Of a stretch of DNA of 64,000 nucleotides, positions 53,475 to 60,865 are shown in pieces; position 1 is the stretch's first letter, and each line of letters opens with the position of its first letter. Source of the stretch: Streptosporangium lutulentum (lineage in GTDB: Bacteria; Actinomycetota; Actinomycetes; Streptosporangiales; Streptosporangiaceae); the NCBI RefSeq assembly GCF_030811455.1, contig NZ_JAUSQU010000001.1, positions 9,982,001 through 10,046,000 on the forward strand. The letters are read 5' to 3'. The translations under genes and the position numbers were made by a program. The notes under the pieces are model-generated. The model saw nothing but the letters and a program-made list of their open reading frames with translations, was not told the origin of the DNA and searched no databases.

Positions 53475-53678
53475 TCACGCGGCCCTCGGCACGCGAGAGG
53501 CGGGACGGTGGCCGCGGGAGGGCTCCGGGTTGATCCGGTCGGCGAGCCGGTGAAGGGTCCGGGCCGCCCACAGGCGGGAGGCGCCGGAGTGCTTGGGCGT
53601 CGCGCGCCGGGCCTCCGCCTCGGCGATCATCTCGGCGTGCTTCTGCCGGTGGAGGGTGTAGGCCTGCGTGACGTTCAT
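53475..53678 (-). CDS. Small helical hypothetical protein
   Basis: A 67-residue protein with an excellent ribosome-binding site (AAGGAG seven to eight bases before ATG 53678). The sequence MNVTQAYTLHRQKHAEMIAE and RLWAARTLHRLADRI forms two amphipathic helices joined by a basic segment, with a Pro/Arg-rich end. Its family is not one I can name; similar short proteins occur in related actinomycetes (recollection, not a search). It lies between the sialidase-like gene and the DUF4097 gene on the same strand. Confidence 0.65.
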   Translation of the reverse strand: MNVTQAYTLHRQKHAEMIAEAEARRATPKHSGASRLWAARTLHRLADRINPEPSRGHRPASRVPRAA

Positions 53679-53873
53679 CGTGGTCTCCTTTTGAGGAACG
53701 TGTACGGATGACGGAGGTGCCGCCGCTCGTGCCGGGGAGCGCGAGCGGATGGGGAGGCCGTCGCTCGTGCCGGAGACGTGCGGACGACGGGGGTCGTCGG
53801 CTCGCGCCGGAGGCGTGCGGACGGTGGAGAGGTCGTCGCCCGTGCCGGGGGCGCGAGCGGATGGAGGCGTCGC

Positions 53874-54722
53874 TCAGGTCAGGGGCGCGCGGACGATGGA
53901 GATGTCGCCGCTCAGGGTGTGGACGCGGATCTCGACCTGCTCTCCGCTTTCGGCGGGCTGGTCGGCCTGGTCGAGGGAGGAGCCGACGTCGCCCGATGTC
54001 GACGAGACGTCGAGCCACGCGCTGGTCCCCGGGACGACGCCGATCTCGACGTCGCCTGACGCGGTGTTGACCGCGACGGTTCCACGGACGACCGAATCGA
54101 CGGTGACGTCGGCCGAGGCGCTTTTCACCTCGACGGAGCCGCCGGCCGCCCGGATCCGGGAGCGTCCGGAGGCGGTCCGGACGAAGGCGGCGCCGCCGAC
54201 CGTGCCGAGATCGGACCTGCCCGAAGAGGTGGTGACCCTCGTCTCCCCGTGGACGTTCCCCAGGGTGACGTCTCCGGAGGCGGTCTTCACCCAGGCGTCG
54301 CCCTCGGTGACGTCACAGATGACGTCACCGCTGGCCGTCTTGGAGGAAAGGCCGGCGCAACGGTCGATCCGCATGTCGCCGGAGGCGCTCTTGGCGGTGA
54401 TCTCCCCCAGGTGTCCGGCTGCCCGGAAGTCGGCGGACGCGGTCTTGAACTCCACCCGGGACCCCTCCGGCAGGCCGATGAGGACCTCCAGTTTCGGGCC
54501 GTGGCCCAGTGACAGGAGCCGCTCGGGCGCACTGACGATGATCGTGCCGTCGAGCTGTTCGACGCGGGTCTGCTCCGCGTACTCGACGTCGGCGGTCCTG
54601 GACGGGTTGGCGGGCCGTACCTCGACCATGGTGTCCGCCCGGGGCGCGGCGGTGACGTGCAGGTTGCCTGCGGGGAACCTCACCTGGAGGTCGGCGGGTT
54701 CCGGAGTCTGGAAGACGGGCAT
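53874..54722 (-). CDS. DUF4097 beta-helix protein
   Basis: A 282-residue protein made of short repeated strands of the form (V/S)KTASGDVxxxxV (for example SKTASGDVICDV, VKTASGDVTLGN, VNTASGDVEIGV), the hallmark of the DUF4097 adhesin-like beta-helix. About nine such rungs are visible between residues 90 and 270. No signal peptide is seen, so a cytoplasmic role is possible despite the adhesin-like fold. It lies 56 bp downstream of the ribbon-helix-helix gene and is probably co-transcribed with it. Confidence 0.87.
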   Translation of the reverse strand: MPVFQTPEPADLQVRFPAGNLHVTAAPRADTMVEVRPANPSRTADVEYAEQTRVEQLDGTIIVSAPERLLSLGHGPKLEVLIGLPEGSRVEFKTASADFRAAGHLGEITAKSASGDMRIDRCAGLSSKTASGDVICDVTEGDAWVKTASGDVTLGNVHGETRVTTSSGRSDLGTVGGAAFVRTASGRSRIRAAGGSVEVKSASADVTVDSVVRGTVAVNTASGDVEIGVVPGTSAWLDVSSTSGDVGSSLDQADQPAESGEQVEIRVHTLSGDISIVRAPLT

Positions 54723-54778
54723 GGCGAAATCTCCCTTACGGGTTCGGGGGGAAACTCGTGGAGCTCGGGAAGGGGAGG

Positions 54779-55309
54779 TCAGCGGGCCCAGCCGCTGATG
54801 CGCCTTCCCGGGGCGGAGGGGCGGGCGTCGCGGGGGCCCTGCGTCAGGGCCGTGGACACCGCGCGCACGAGCCAGGCGTTGACCGAGACGCCCTCCAGGC
54901 TGGAGGCCTCCTCGACACGGCCCTTGAGTGGCTCGGGCAGCCGCAGCGTGATGCGCGCGACGCCCGCCTCACCGGGGAGGGGGGGTGTCTCGGGGGGAGA
55001 GGGCGGCGTCGGCGGGAGCGGGGGCAGGGGCGGAGGTGGTGGCACGAAGGCGTCGGACGCCGTCGTCGGCGTCACCACGAACTCCAGTTCGCGGTTGCGG
55101 ACCCGGACCTCCACCGAGCCCGGTGCGAGCTCCCTGGTGACCTCGTCGGCCGCCGCGGAGAGCGCGTCGATGAGCGTGAGCCGGACGGCGGAGTCGAGCG
55201 CCGTCGTGAGGTTCTCGACGGTGGTCCGGGTCGCGGGATCGGCGACCGCCGCCGCTGCGATCAGTGCGCGGCGGAGGTTCTCGACAAATGGCGTGACGTC
55301 CATAGGCAT
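54779..55309 (-). CDS. Ribbon-helix-helix regulator with helical N-terminal domain
   Basis: A 176-residue protein in three parts: a helical/beta N-terminal domain (about 1-85), a Pro-rich linker (PPPPPLPPLPPTPPSPPETP) and a C-terminal ribbon-helix-helix (ARITLRLPEPLKGRVEEASSLEGVSVNAWLVRAVSTAL) of the HicB/Arc type. It is paired with the DUF4097 gene downstream, an association I have seen annotated as HicB-like antitoxin plus DUF4097, although no HicA toxin is present. Starts at ATG 55309 or 55303, both without a clear ribosome-binding site. TGACGTCA-type boxes in front of it are a likely autoregulatory operator. Confidence 0.8.
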   Translation of the reverse strand: MPMDVTPFVENLRRALIAAAAVADPATRTTVENLTTALDSAVRLTLIDALSAAADEVTRELAPGSVEVRVRNRELEFVVTPTTASDAFVPPPPPLPPLPPTPPSPPETPPLPGEAGVARITLRLPEPLKGRVEEASSLEGVSVNAWLVRAVSTALTQGPRDARPSAPGRRISGWAR

Positions 55310-55353
55310 TAATATGACGTCACAGTGACGCCATGTCAATCCATGTGACGTCA
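55294..55353. promoter_or_regulatory. Four phased TGACGTCA-type boxes
   Basis: TGACGTCC (55294-55301), TGACGTCA (55315-55322), TGACGCCA (55326-55333) and TGACGTCA (55346-55353). Start-to-start spacing is 21, 11 and 20 bp, close to whole helical turns. The first box is inside the first codons of the ribbon-helix-helix gene. This fits cooperative binding of an RHH protein in the manner of MetJ on its met boxes. Confidence 0.7.
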
Positions 55354-55418
55354 AATCCGGAAATTTGGTTCTGAGTACGGCTGGCAGGTGAAGCTCCCCT
55401 CGGGCGCCGGGTGGTGCC

Positions 55419-56411
55419 TCACCTCTCCGACCTGGGCCGGGAGGAGGGGGAGAGGGGGAGCAGGGCCATCTCGCGGGCGTTCTTGATGGCCGGGGTGAGC
55501 AGGCAGGAGTCGAGCAGTGAGTGGATGCGGTCGTGGTCGAGCTCGGGGCCGGTGAAGACCAGGTGCTGGACCCGGTCCCCGAGGATCGGCGACCAGTCGA
55601 GGGAGGCGGCCATCTGGCGCGCGGGGGAGACCATCTCCCAGGCGGCCTCGAACAGGCGTCCCGGGTGCAGGGGGCGGAGCCGGTGCCACACGACCGTGCT
55701 GATCTCCCCGGTCCGGGCGTCGCAGGGCAGCTGGGCGGTGGCCGGGTCGACGCGGGCGGCGAGCTCCTGGACGCAGAGCGCGGGTCCGGTGACGATGGGC
55801 AGGGGTTCGTGCGTGAGGGGGGCCGGGGTGTTCGGCGCGAGGTGGCCGAGCACCGCGCGGGAGAGCTCGACGTCCTCGTCGTCGCCGTCTCCCAGGTGAA
55901 GCAGCAGCCCGGTGGCGTACTCGATCTGCCTGGCCAGGACCTCGGCCAGGTAGCGCTCGTCTCCCGAGGCCGCCCGCATGCCCGTCTCGGCGAGTCTGTC
56001 GCCGCGGCAGATGTCGACCGGCATGTGCTCGGCGTCCAGGGCGGTCAGCACGGCGGTCAGCCGCAGGGTGCCGTGGACCTCCTCCCCGTCCAGGGCCTCG
56101 GCGACCGAGCGGGGCTCGACCGAGTCCCACAACTCGGCGATCAGCAGCGGTGCGGTCGCCGCGTGCCGTAGCAGCTCGGGCACGAGGTCCTCGCGGACCG
56201 TGCAGGTCACGCAGCCGTGCGCCAGCCGTACCTCCGTACGGTCGAGCACGTCGGAAGCGTCGCGGGTGACGCGTTCGACACGGCCGCGGGTGACCTCGCG
56301 GAGGTCGTGGTGGATGGCCACGGCGCCCGGGTGGTCCTCAAGGAGCCTGTCGACGACGGTGGCGCGGGCCTGAGCGTGCAGGCCCGCGACGAGAACGACG
56401 GGAGTGGACAC
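55419..56411 (-). CDS. COG0523 (CobW-like) GTPase, zinc-responsive type
   Basis: A 330-residue metal-handling P-loop protein. The N-terminus begins TPVVLVAGLHAQARATVVDRLL, where the usual GxxGxGKT loop is degenerate, and has the metal-binding CxxC-type HGCVTCTVRED and LLIAELWDSVEP in place of the normal ExxG. The C-terminal CobW domain (about 235-320) has LRPLHPGRLFEA and the final HLVFTGPELDHDRI. GTG 56411 follows GAGGAGG. It diverges from the zinc-free ribosomal protein operon at a Zur-like palindrome, so it is probably a zinc chaperone made in zinc shortage. The altered P-loop raises doubt about GTPase activity. Confidence 0.85.
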   Translation of the reverse strand: MSTPVVLVAGLHAQARATVVDRLLEDHPGAVAIHHDLREVTRGRVERVTRDASDVLDRTEVRLAHGCVTCTVREDLVPELLRHAATAPLLIAELWDSVEPRSVAEALDGEEVHGTLRLTAVLTALDAEHMPVDICRGDRLAETGMRAASGDERYLAEVLARQIEYATGLLLHLGDGDDEDVELSRAVLGHLAPNTPAPLTHEPLPIVTGPALCVQELAARVDPATAQLPCDARTGEISTVVWHRLRPLHPGRLFEAAWEMVSPARQMAASLDWSPILGDRVQHLVFTGPELDHDRIHSLLDSCLLTPAIKNAREMALLPLSPSSRPRSER

Positions 56412-56440
56412 AGATCCTCCTCGCGGGAATGTTGTAGATA

Positions 56441-56461
56441 TGAAAACCGTTATCGGTATCA
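56441..56461. promoter_or_regulatory. Zur-like palindromic box
   Basis: A 21-bp dyad centred at 56451 with outer TGA/TCA, inner CCG/CGG and a TTA-type centre (half-site TGAAAACCG). It lies between two divergent genes whose products (COG0523 protein, cysteine-free ribosomal proteins) are classic Zur targets. Arms match in about 16 of 20 positions. Confidence 0.75.
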
Positions 56462-56495
56462 TTGCACAGCCCGCCACCCAGGAGAGGAACCGATC

Positions 56496-56660
56496 TTGGC
56501 CAGGAACGAGCTACGCCCCGTGATCAAACTGCGCTCGACCGCGGGCACCGGCTACACCTACGTGACCCGCAAGAACCGGCGCAACGACCCCGACCGGCTC
56601 ACTCTCACCAAGTACGACCCGATCATCCGCCAGCGCGTTCTGTTCCGAGAGGACCGATAA
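56496..56660 (+). CDS. rpmG: Ribosomal protein bL33, zinc-independent paralogue
   Basis: A 54-residue L33 (MARNELRPVIKLRSTAGTGY, TYVTRKNRRNDPDRLTLTKYDP). The CxxC pairs of zinc-binding L33 are replaced, so this is a C-minus paralogue. TTG 56496 is the start, with AGGAGAGG eight to ten bases upstream. First gene of the Zur-type operon; it would replace the zinc-holding form when zinc is scarce and release zinc from ribosomes (established for these paralogues). Confidence 0.92.
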   Translation: MARNELRPVIKLRSTAGTGYTYVTRKNRRNDPDRLTLTKYDPIIRQRVLFREDR

Positions 56661-56663
56661 CCC

Positions 56664-56909
56664 ATGAGGAAGAACATCCACCCCGACTACCGCCCGGTCG
56701 TCTTCCGCGATCCGAGTGCGGACTTCGCCTTCCTGTCCCGCTCGACCGTCACGAGCGACAAGACCATCGAGTGGGAGGACGGCAACGTCTACCCGCTGGT
56801 CGACGTCGACGTCTCCTCGGCGAGCCACCCCTTCTACACCGGACGGGGCCGCGTCCTCGACACGGCCGGCCGCGTCGAGCGCTTCAAGCAGCGCTACGGA
56901 AGCCGTTGA
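56664..56909 (+). CDS. rpmE2: Ribosomal protein bL31 type B
   Basis: An 81-residue type-B L31: MRKNIHPDYRPVVFRDPSAD, TIEWEDGNVYPLVDVDVSSASHPFYTG and RVERFKQRYG. It lacks the four Cys of zinc-binding L31, as expected of the zinc-independent form. It starts four bases after the L33 stop and its TGA overlaps the L28 start by one base. Confidence 0.95.
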   Translation: MRKNIHPDYRPVVFRDPSADFAFLSRSTVTSDKTIEWEDGNVYPLVDVDVSSASHPFYTGRGRVLDTAGRVERFKQRYGSR

Positions 56910-57145
56910 TGTCCGCGCACTGCCGGCTCACCGGGGTCGCGCCGGTCTTCGGCAACCGCGTCTCGCACTCCCACCGGCGCACCCGGCGCCGGTGGGACCC
57001 CAACATCCAGTCCCGGCGATACTGGGTGCCCACCGAGGGGCGTTCGGTACGGCTGACGCTGAGCGCCCGCGGGATCAAGACCATCGACAGGATCGGCATC
57101 GACGCCGCCATGGCCCGCATCCGGGCGCGGGGGGAAAGGGTCTGA
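56909..57145 (+). CDS. rpmB: Ribosomal protein bL28, zinc-independent paralogue
   Basis: A 78-residue L28: FGNRVSHSHRRTRRRWDPNI and the C-terminal LTLSARGIKTIDRIGIDAAM. Only one Cys remains (AHCRL), so the two CxxC pairs of the zinc-binding form are lost. ATG 56909 overlaps the L31 stop (TGATG), and its own TGA overlaps the S14 start in the same way. Confidence 0.94.
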   Translation: MSAHCRLTGVAPVFGNRVSHSHRRTRRRWDPNIQSRRYWVPTEGRSVRLTLSARGIKTIDRIGIDAAMARIRARGERV

Positions 57146-57444
57146 TGGCCAAGAAGAGCAAGATCGCGGCCAATGAGCGCAGGAAGATCGTCGTGGCCCG
57201 CCACGCCGGGCGCCGGGCCGAGCTCAAGGAGATCCTCAGGACCGGCGCTCCGGAGGAGAGGGCGCGGGCGGCGAGGGAGCTGGCCCGCCAGCCACGCGAC
57301 GCCAGTCCCGTCCGCGTCCGCAACCGCGACGCCGTCGACGGCCGTCCTCGGGGGCATCTGCGCACGTTCGGCCTCTCCCGGATCCGCTTCCGCGAGATGG
57401 CCCATCGAGGCGAGCTTCCCGGTGTCACCAAGTCCAGCTGGTAG
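57145..57444 (+). CDS. rpsN: Ribosomal protein uS14, zinc-independent paralogue
   Basis: A 99-residue long-form S14 without the zinc ribbon: MAKKSKIAANERRKIVV, and C-terminal GRPRGHLRTFGLSRIRFREM and GELPGVTKSSW. The segment RVRNRDAVDGRPRG has Asn/Asp where zinc forms have Cys. Its start overlaps the L28 stop. Confidence 0.94.
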   Translation: MAKKSKIAANERRKIVVARHAGRRAELKEILRTGAPEERARAARELARQPRDASPVRVRNRDAVDGRPRGHLRTFGLSRIRFREMAHRGELPGVTKSSW

Positions 57445-57453
57445 GAGTACGAC

Positions 57454-57612
57454 ATGGCGGTTCCCAAGCGGAAGACCTCCCGCGCCAACACGCGCCACCG
57501 CAGGTCCCAGTGGAAGGCGAAGGCCACCGACCTCGTCCCGATCGTCGTGAACGGGCGGCGGCTTCTCGTCCCGCGCCCGCTCGTCCGCGCCTACCACCGC
57601 GGCCTCGTCTGA
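57454..57612 (+). CDS. rpmF: Ribosomal protein bL32-like, no zinc motif
   Basis: A 52-residue L32: MAVPKRKTSRANTRHRRSQW and LVPIVVNGRRLLVPRPLVRA. Zinc-binding actinobacterial L32 carries two CxxC pairs; this one has none. It is the last gene of the Zur-type operon, in the place where a second S18 is often seen in other actinomycetes. Start ATG 57454, seven bases after a GTAGGAG sequence. Confidence 0.88.
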   Translation: MAVPKRKTSRANTRHRRSQWKAKATDLVPIVVNGRRLLVPRPLVRAYHRGLV

Positions 57613-57637
57613 GGGGCGGATCCTCCCGTCCCTCGCG

Positions 57638-57668
57638 GTCCCCGCGCCCGATCGCCGGGCGCGGGGAC
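57638..57668. terminator. Terminator of the zinc-free ribosomal operon
   Basis: GTCCCCGCGCCCG (57638-57650) pairs perfectly with CGGGCGCGGGGAC (57656-57668) across a 5-base loop, 26 bp after the L32 stop; the next bases are ACTCTTGTT. It can also serve the converging CBM2 gene. Confidence 0.85.
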
Positions 57669-57688
57669 ACTCTTGTTCCGGGGGGTCG

Positions 57689-58300
57689 CTAACCGCAGGT
57701 GATCTCGGTGAAGGTCGGGGGTACGGCGGCGGCGCCCACGAAGCCGATGTCGGAGAGGGTCGCCCCCGCGGGCAGGGAGGGCTTCTCCACAGGAGCGTGG
57801 ATCATCGCGATGGGGCCGCTCTGCATGTGGGTGCCGTTCCAGGACTGGGTGAAGGTCGCCTCCCGAGGCTGGACCCACTGGATGTACCAGCCCTGGATCG
57901 GGCGGTCGGTGAGGTTTCTGATCGTCGCCTCGCCCCGGTAGCCGCCCGGCCAGGATTCGACCAGGGTGACCGTGGCCTTGCACCCGGATCCGGAGGCGGT
58001 CGGATGAGCGGAGGCGGGGGGAGAGCCTGAGGCGGTGGGAGAGCCGGAGGCGGTCGGATGAGCGGAGAGGGCGGGGGAAGCCGAGGCGGCCGCCTGAGTG
58101 GAGGCGGCCGTTTGGGCGGAGGCGGTGGGGAGGGCGGAGGCGGCCGGGTGCGTCGGGTGGGTGGTGGCGAGGGCGGCCGGATGCGTCCCGCTGTGCCGCT
58201 CCTGCGGCCCCTGGCCGATACAGGCCGCCGCGACGAGGGCCACCGCCGCCCCGAGCGACACGAAGCCCAGCAGTGGCGCGATCTTCTTTCTGGACGTCAC
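57689..58300 (-). CDS. Exported CBM2 carbohydrate-binding protein
   Basis: A 203-residue protein: signal sequence with LVAAAC (possible lipobox, Cys about 27), a 70-residue low-complexity Ala/Ser/Thr/Pro/His linker and a C-terminal CBM2 domain (about 107-203) with the bordering Cys pair (GSGCKAT and EITCG), WPGGYRGEATIRNLTDRPIQGW and FTQSWNGT. Trp residues in these positions bind cellulose or chitin. There is no catalytic domain, so it may display a binding module on the cell surface or act as a scaffold (inference). It is downstream of the LPMO gene on the same strand. Confidence 0.85.
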   Translation of the reverse strand: MTSRKKIAPLLGFVSLGAAVALVAAACIGQGPQERHSGTHPAALATTHPTHPAASALPTASAQTAASTQAAASASPALSAHPTASGSPTASGSPPASAHPTASGSGCKATVTLVESWPGGYRGEATIRNLTDRPIQGWYIQWVQPREATFTQSWNGTHMQSGPIAMIHAPVEKPSLPAGATLSDIGFVGAAAVPPTFTEITCG

Positions 58301-58447
58301 CGGGGGTGCTTCCCTTCCTTCCCTTCCGCGGGGCCGCGAGCCCGGGGGCCGTGGGGCGTGGGTCCGTGGGTCCGCGAGGACACGACAGGTGACACGACGG
58401 CGGTCTCGGCCGGCGCCCCGCAGGGCACCGGCCGAGACCGGACGTTC

Positions 58448-59539
58448 CTAGGGGCTGCTACAGGTGACGGTGGGAGAACCACTCGTCCCGGTGGCGGTGA
58501 ATCCGACGGTGGTCGAACCACCACCCGCTATGGTCCGGTTCCAATCGGCGTTCTTGGCGGTGACGGTGGATCCCGAAGCGGTGAAGGTGCCGTTCCACAT
58601 GCTGTTGATGGCACTGCCGCTGCCGAGCGTCCAGCCGGCCGTCCAGCCGTTGATGCTGGAAGAACCCGGATTGCTCACCGTCACCTCGGCCTGGAAGCCT
58701 CCCGACCAGGAGTTGAGGGTCCGGTAGGTGGCGGTGCATCCGCCGTTACCTGTCGGAGGCGGGGTGACCGGAGGGGTGACGGGCGGGGTGACCGGGGGAG
58801 TGACCGGAGGCGTGACGGGCGGGGTGGTGGGCCCCCGGCCGACGCCGGTCACCTGGCCGTTGCCGCCGTCGAAGACGACGTCGGAGCAGTTGTAGAACGT
58901 CTCGTTGCTGTCGGAGCGCTTCCACACCGAGTAGATGATGTGACGGCCTGACTTGCCCGAGGGCAGCGTGGCGTTCCAGTAGTAGTTGGCGTCGTTGGTG
59001 CCCGGGTTGCCGACACTCTGCGGGTGATCGGCCGTGTGGAAGGGCTGGGTCTCAAGGTCGCCCCAGGTGAGCGCCCGGTTGGGGTTCCAGCCGTCCTTGG
59101 TGATGTAGAGGTAGAACCAGCCGGGGTGGGCGGCCCACTTGTTGTACTTGAACTGGATGTTCGCCCCGGCGGTCAGGTGGGTCACCGGCCAGTCCGAACG
59201 CGGGAGGTCGAACCCGCTGTAGCCGGGGTTGCCACCGCTGCACGCCTGACCGTCGGGAATGAACCCGCTGGTCCTCCCGGCGCCGTCGGATCGCAGCACG
59301 CTGAACCAGTTGTACAGGGAGTTGGCGCCGCTCTGGGCCACGGCCGCCGCGCACGCCGGGTTGATGGGAACGATGTTGCCCTGCGGCGAGAGCCCGTCCT
59401 GCCAGCAGAAGTAGGTCCGGCTGCCGGGCGTCATCATGGCGCCGTGCGCCGAAGCCGGATTGGGAATGAGGACGACGGCGAGCAGCGCGGTCATAAACGC
59501 GACCACACCGGTGACAGCCATCCTTCGCCATTTACTCAC
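58448..59539 (-). CDS. AA10 lytic polysaccharide monooxygenase with CBM2
   Basis: A 363-residue secreted copper enzyme. The signal peptide ends ASA, so mature His32 is the N-terminus (HGAMMTPGSR), the first copper-brace His; the second is in YNKWAAHPGW. The AA10 domain (about 32-215) has the exposed aromatic-rich face and Cys pairs. A linker of PPVT repeats (about 230-260) leads to CBM2 with its Cys pair (GGCTATYRT, TVTCSS). These enzymes oxidise cellulose or chitin with H2O2/O2. GTG 59539 is the start, preceded by GGGAAG. Confidence 0.93.
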   Translation of the reverse strand: MSKWRRMAVTGVVAFMTALLAVVLIPNPASAHGAMMTPGSRTYFCWQDGLSPQGNIVPINPACAAAVAQSGANSLYNWFSVLRSDGAGRTSGFIPDGQACSGGNPGYSGFDLPRSDWPVTHLTAGANIQFKYNKWAAHPGWFYLYITKDGWNPNRALTWGDLETQPFHTADHPQSVGNPGTNDANYYWNATLPSGKSGRHIIYSVWKRSDSNETFYNCSDVVFDGGNGQVTGVGRGPTTPPVTPPVTPPVTPPVTPPVTPPPTGNGGCTATYRTLNSWSGGFQAEVTVSNPGSSSINGWTAGWTLGSGSAINSMWNGTFTASGSTVTAKNADWNRTIAGGGSTTVGFTATGTSGSPTVTCSSP

Positions 59540-59586
59540 AGAATTGACTTCCCTTTCGAGGTATGACGAATCGCTGATCAATGGCA

Positions 59587-59600
59587 GTGAAGCGCTCACG
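59587..59600. promoter_or_regulatory. CebR-like motif upstream of the LPMO gene
   Basis: GTGAAGCGCTCACG contains the AGCGCT centre of the CebR-type operator TGGGAGCGCTCCCA of cellulolytic actinomycetes, with degraded outer positions. It lies about 50 bp upstream of the LPMO start. Suggestive only. Confidence 0.35.
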
Positions 59601-59783
59601 CGAGACGGACTCTAGGTCGCCGCTCTCGGGGGTGTAAACGGCGCGCTTTTCACCGCTGGCTTATCCGGGTCGTCGACGCAGCTCAGAAAGGGTTTGGCAC
59701 GGTCTTCGGAGATGAAAGATTCACGGTCGGCGGCGGTTCCCATCCCCGGGGCGGAGCGGGGTGGGGAGCACGCCGTACGGAAA

Positions 59784-59820
59784 GGAAAAAGACCAGCCCA
59801 AACGGTGTCCGGGCTGGTCT
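59784..59820 (-). terminator. Intrinsic terminator after the GNAT gene
   Basis: AGACCAGCCC (59790-59799) pairs perfectly with GGGCTGGTCT (59811-59820) across an 11-base loop; on the minus strand it is followed by five T. It lies 46 bp past the end of the GNAT gene. Confidence 0.9.
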
Positions 59821-59865
59821 CGGTCCGAGTCTTCGCGGGGGTCGGCCCCTCGCCCTCGGCGGGGA

Positions 59866-60348
59866 CTAGCGGGTGCTGTCCGTCGCGGCGAGTTCGTCGA
59901 GCGCCGATCCGGTGATCCGATATGTGATCCATTCGTCGAGAGGCGCCGCACCGAGTGACCGGTAGAACTCGATGGCCGGCGTGTTCCAGTTGAGGACCGC
60001 CCATTCGAACCGGCCGTAACCACGTTCCACACAGATGCCGGCGAGTCCGGCGAGCAGTGCCTTGCCGTACTTCTTTCCCCGGTGGTCGGGGTGAACGAAG
60101 AGATCCTCTAGATATATTCCGTGCTTTCCGCGCCAGGTGGAATAGGAGACGAACCAGAGCGCGTACCCCGCGACCTTGTCCCCGTCGGCGGCGATGTGGC
60201 AGAACACGGCGGGGGAGGCTCCGAACAGCGCGTCGTGGAGCTGCTCCGCCGTGGTCTCGACCTTGTCCAGCGCCTTCTCGTACTCCGCGAGTCCACGGAT
60301 CATGTCGATGATCGCCGGAACGTCGTCCGGCGTTGCGGGGCGAATCAT
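59866..60348 (-). CDS. GNAT acetyltransferase, SAT-like
   Basis: A 160-residue acetyltransferase resembling diamine N-acetyltransferases: MIRPATPDDVPAIIDMIRGLAEYEKALDKVETT at the start, GIYLEDLFVHPDHRGKKYGKALLAGLA (acetyl-CoA loop) and NTPAIEFYRSLGAAPLDEWITYRI at the end. The substrate might be a polyamine or amino acid. It starts at ATG 60348 and ends at a clear intrinsic terminator. Confidence 0.88.
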   Translation of the reverse strand: MIRPATPDDVPAIIDMIRGLAEYEKALDKVETTAEQLHDALFGASPAVFCHIAADGDKVAGYALWFVSYSTWRGKHGIYLEDLFVHPDHRGKKYGKALLAGLAGICVERGYGRFEWAVLNWNTPAIEFYRSLGAAPLDEWITYRITGSALDELAATDSTR

Positions 60349-60503
60349 GCTCGAAGTCTAGGCATCCGGGACGGCTGAACCGTGCAGGAAAAACCCCCGT
60401 TTGCCCTGCGAAATACCTGATCATGGTTGTATGGCCGTAAAGGTGATGGCTGCCGTAGGTTGTCTGTTGATCGAGTGCGGGTCGTTGAGGAAGGCGGATC
60501 ACC

Positions 60504-60713
60504 ATGTCGGCGGAACCCACCGGTGAGCGGTTGACGGAACTCAGGCGGGCGTTCGCCGCCATCGACACCGACGGGGACGGCTTCATCACCGAGAAGGAGT
60601 TCGGCGATCACTTCCCCGACCTGCCGGCCGACGCCATCGGGTCGCTGAACAGGGCCGACTCCGACAACGACGGCCGCTTCTCCTTCGAGGAGTTCGTCCG
60701 GCTCGTCTCCTGA
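60504..60713 (+). CDS. Small EF-hand calcium-binding protein
   Basis: A 69-residue protein with two EF-hand loops: DTDGDGFITEKE (about residues 21-32) and DSDNDGRFSFEE (about 53-64), each with Asp at 1, 3 and 5 and Glu at 12, so two Ca2+ ions should be bound as a pair. No signal peptide, therefore cytoplasmic. Calcium-binding proteins of this kind (CabA-like) occur in actinomycetes and may buffer calcium. It converges on the LAL regulator gene. Confidence 0.9.
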   Translation: MSAEPTGERLTELRRAFAAIDTDGDGFITEKEFGDHFPDLPADAIGSLNRADSDNDGRFSFEEFVRLVS

Positions 60714-60865
60714 CGATCGGAGGGCCGACCCGCCGTTCGCCGTGCCGTTGGCCGTGCCGTCCGCACGCTTCGCCGTCGAGCGGTTCGCCGCCGCGGCGCG
60801 TGCCGGAGGGCTGGACGATCCGGCCGGCGTGAGCCGGCTCGGCCATGGGCCGGCCGCGCGGCGGG

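Larger units (their letters stand above)
59540..59865. other. Intergenic region between the LPMO and GNAT genes
   Basis: 326 bp containing the LPMO promoter, the CebR-like motif and the intrinsic terminator of the GNAT gene. No gene is seen. Confidence 0.5.

Noticed and set aside
53874..55309. HicAB toxin-antitoxin system
   Set aside because: Only a HicB-like ribbon-helix-helix domain is present; there is no HicA-type toxin and DUF4097 is not a known toxin.
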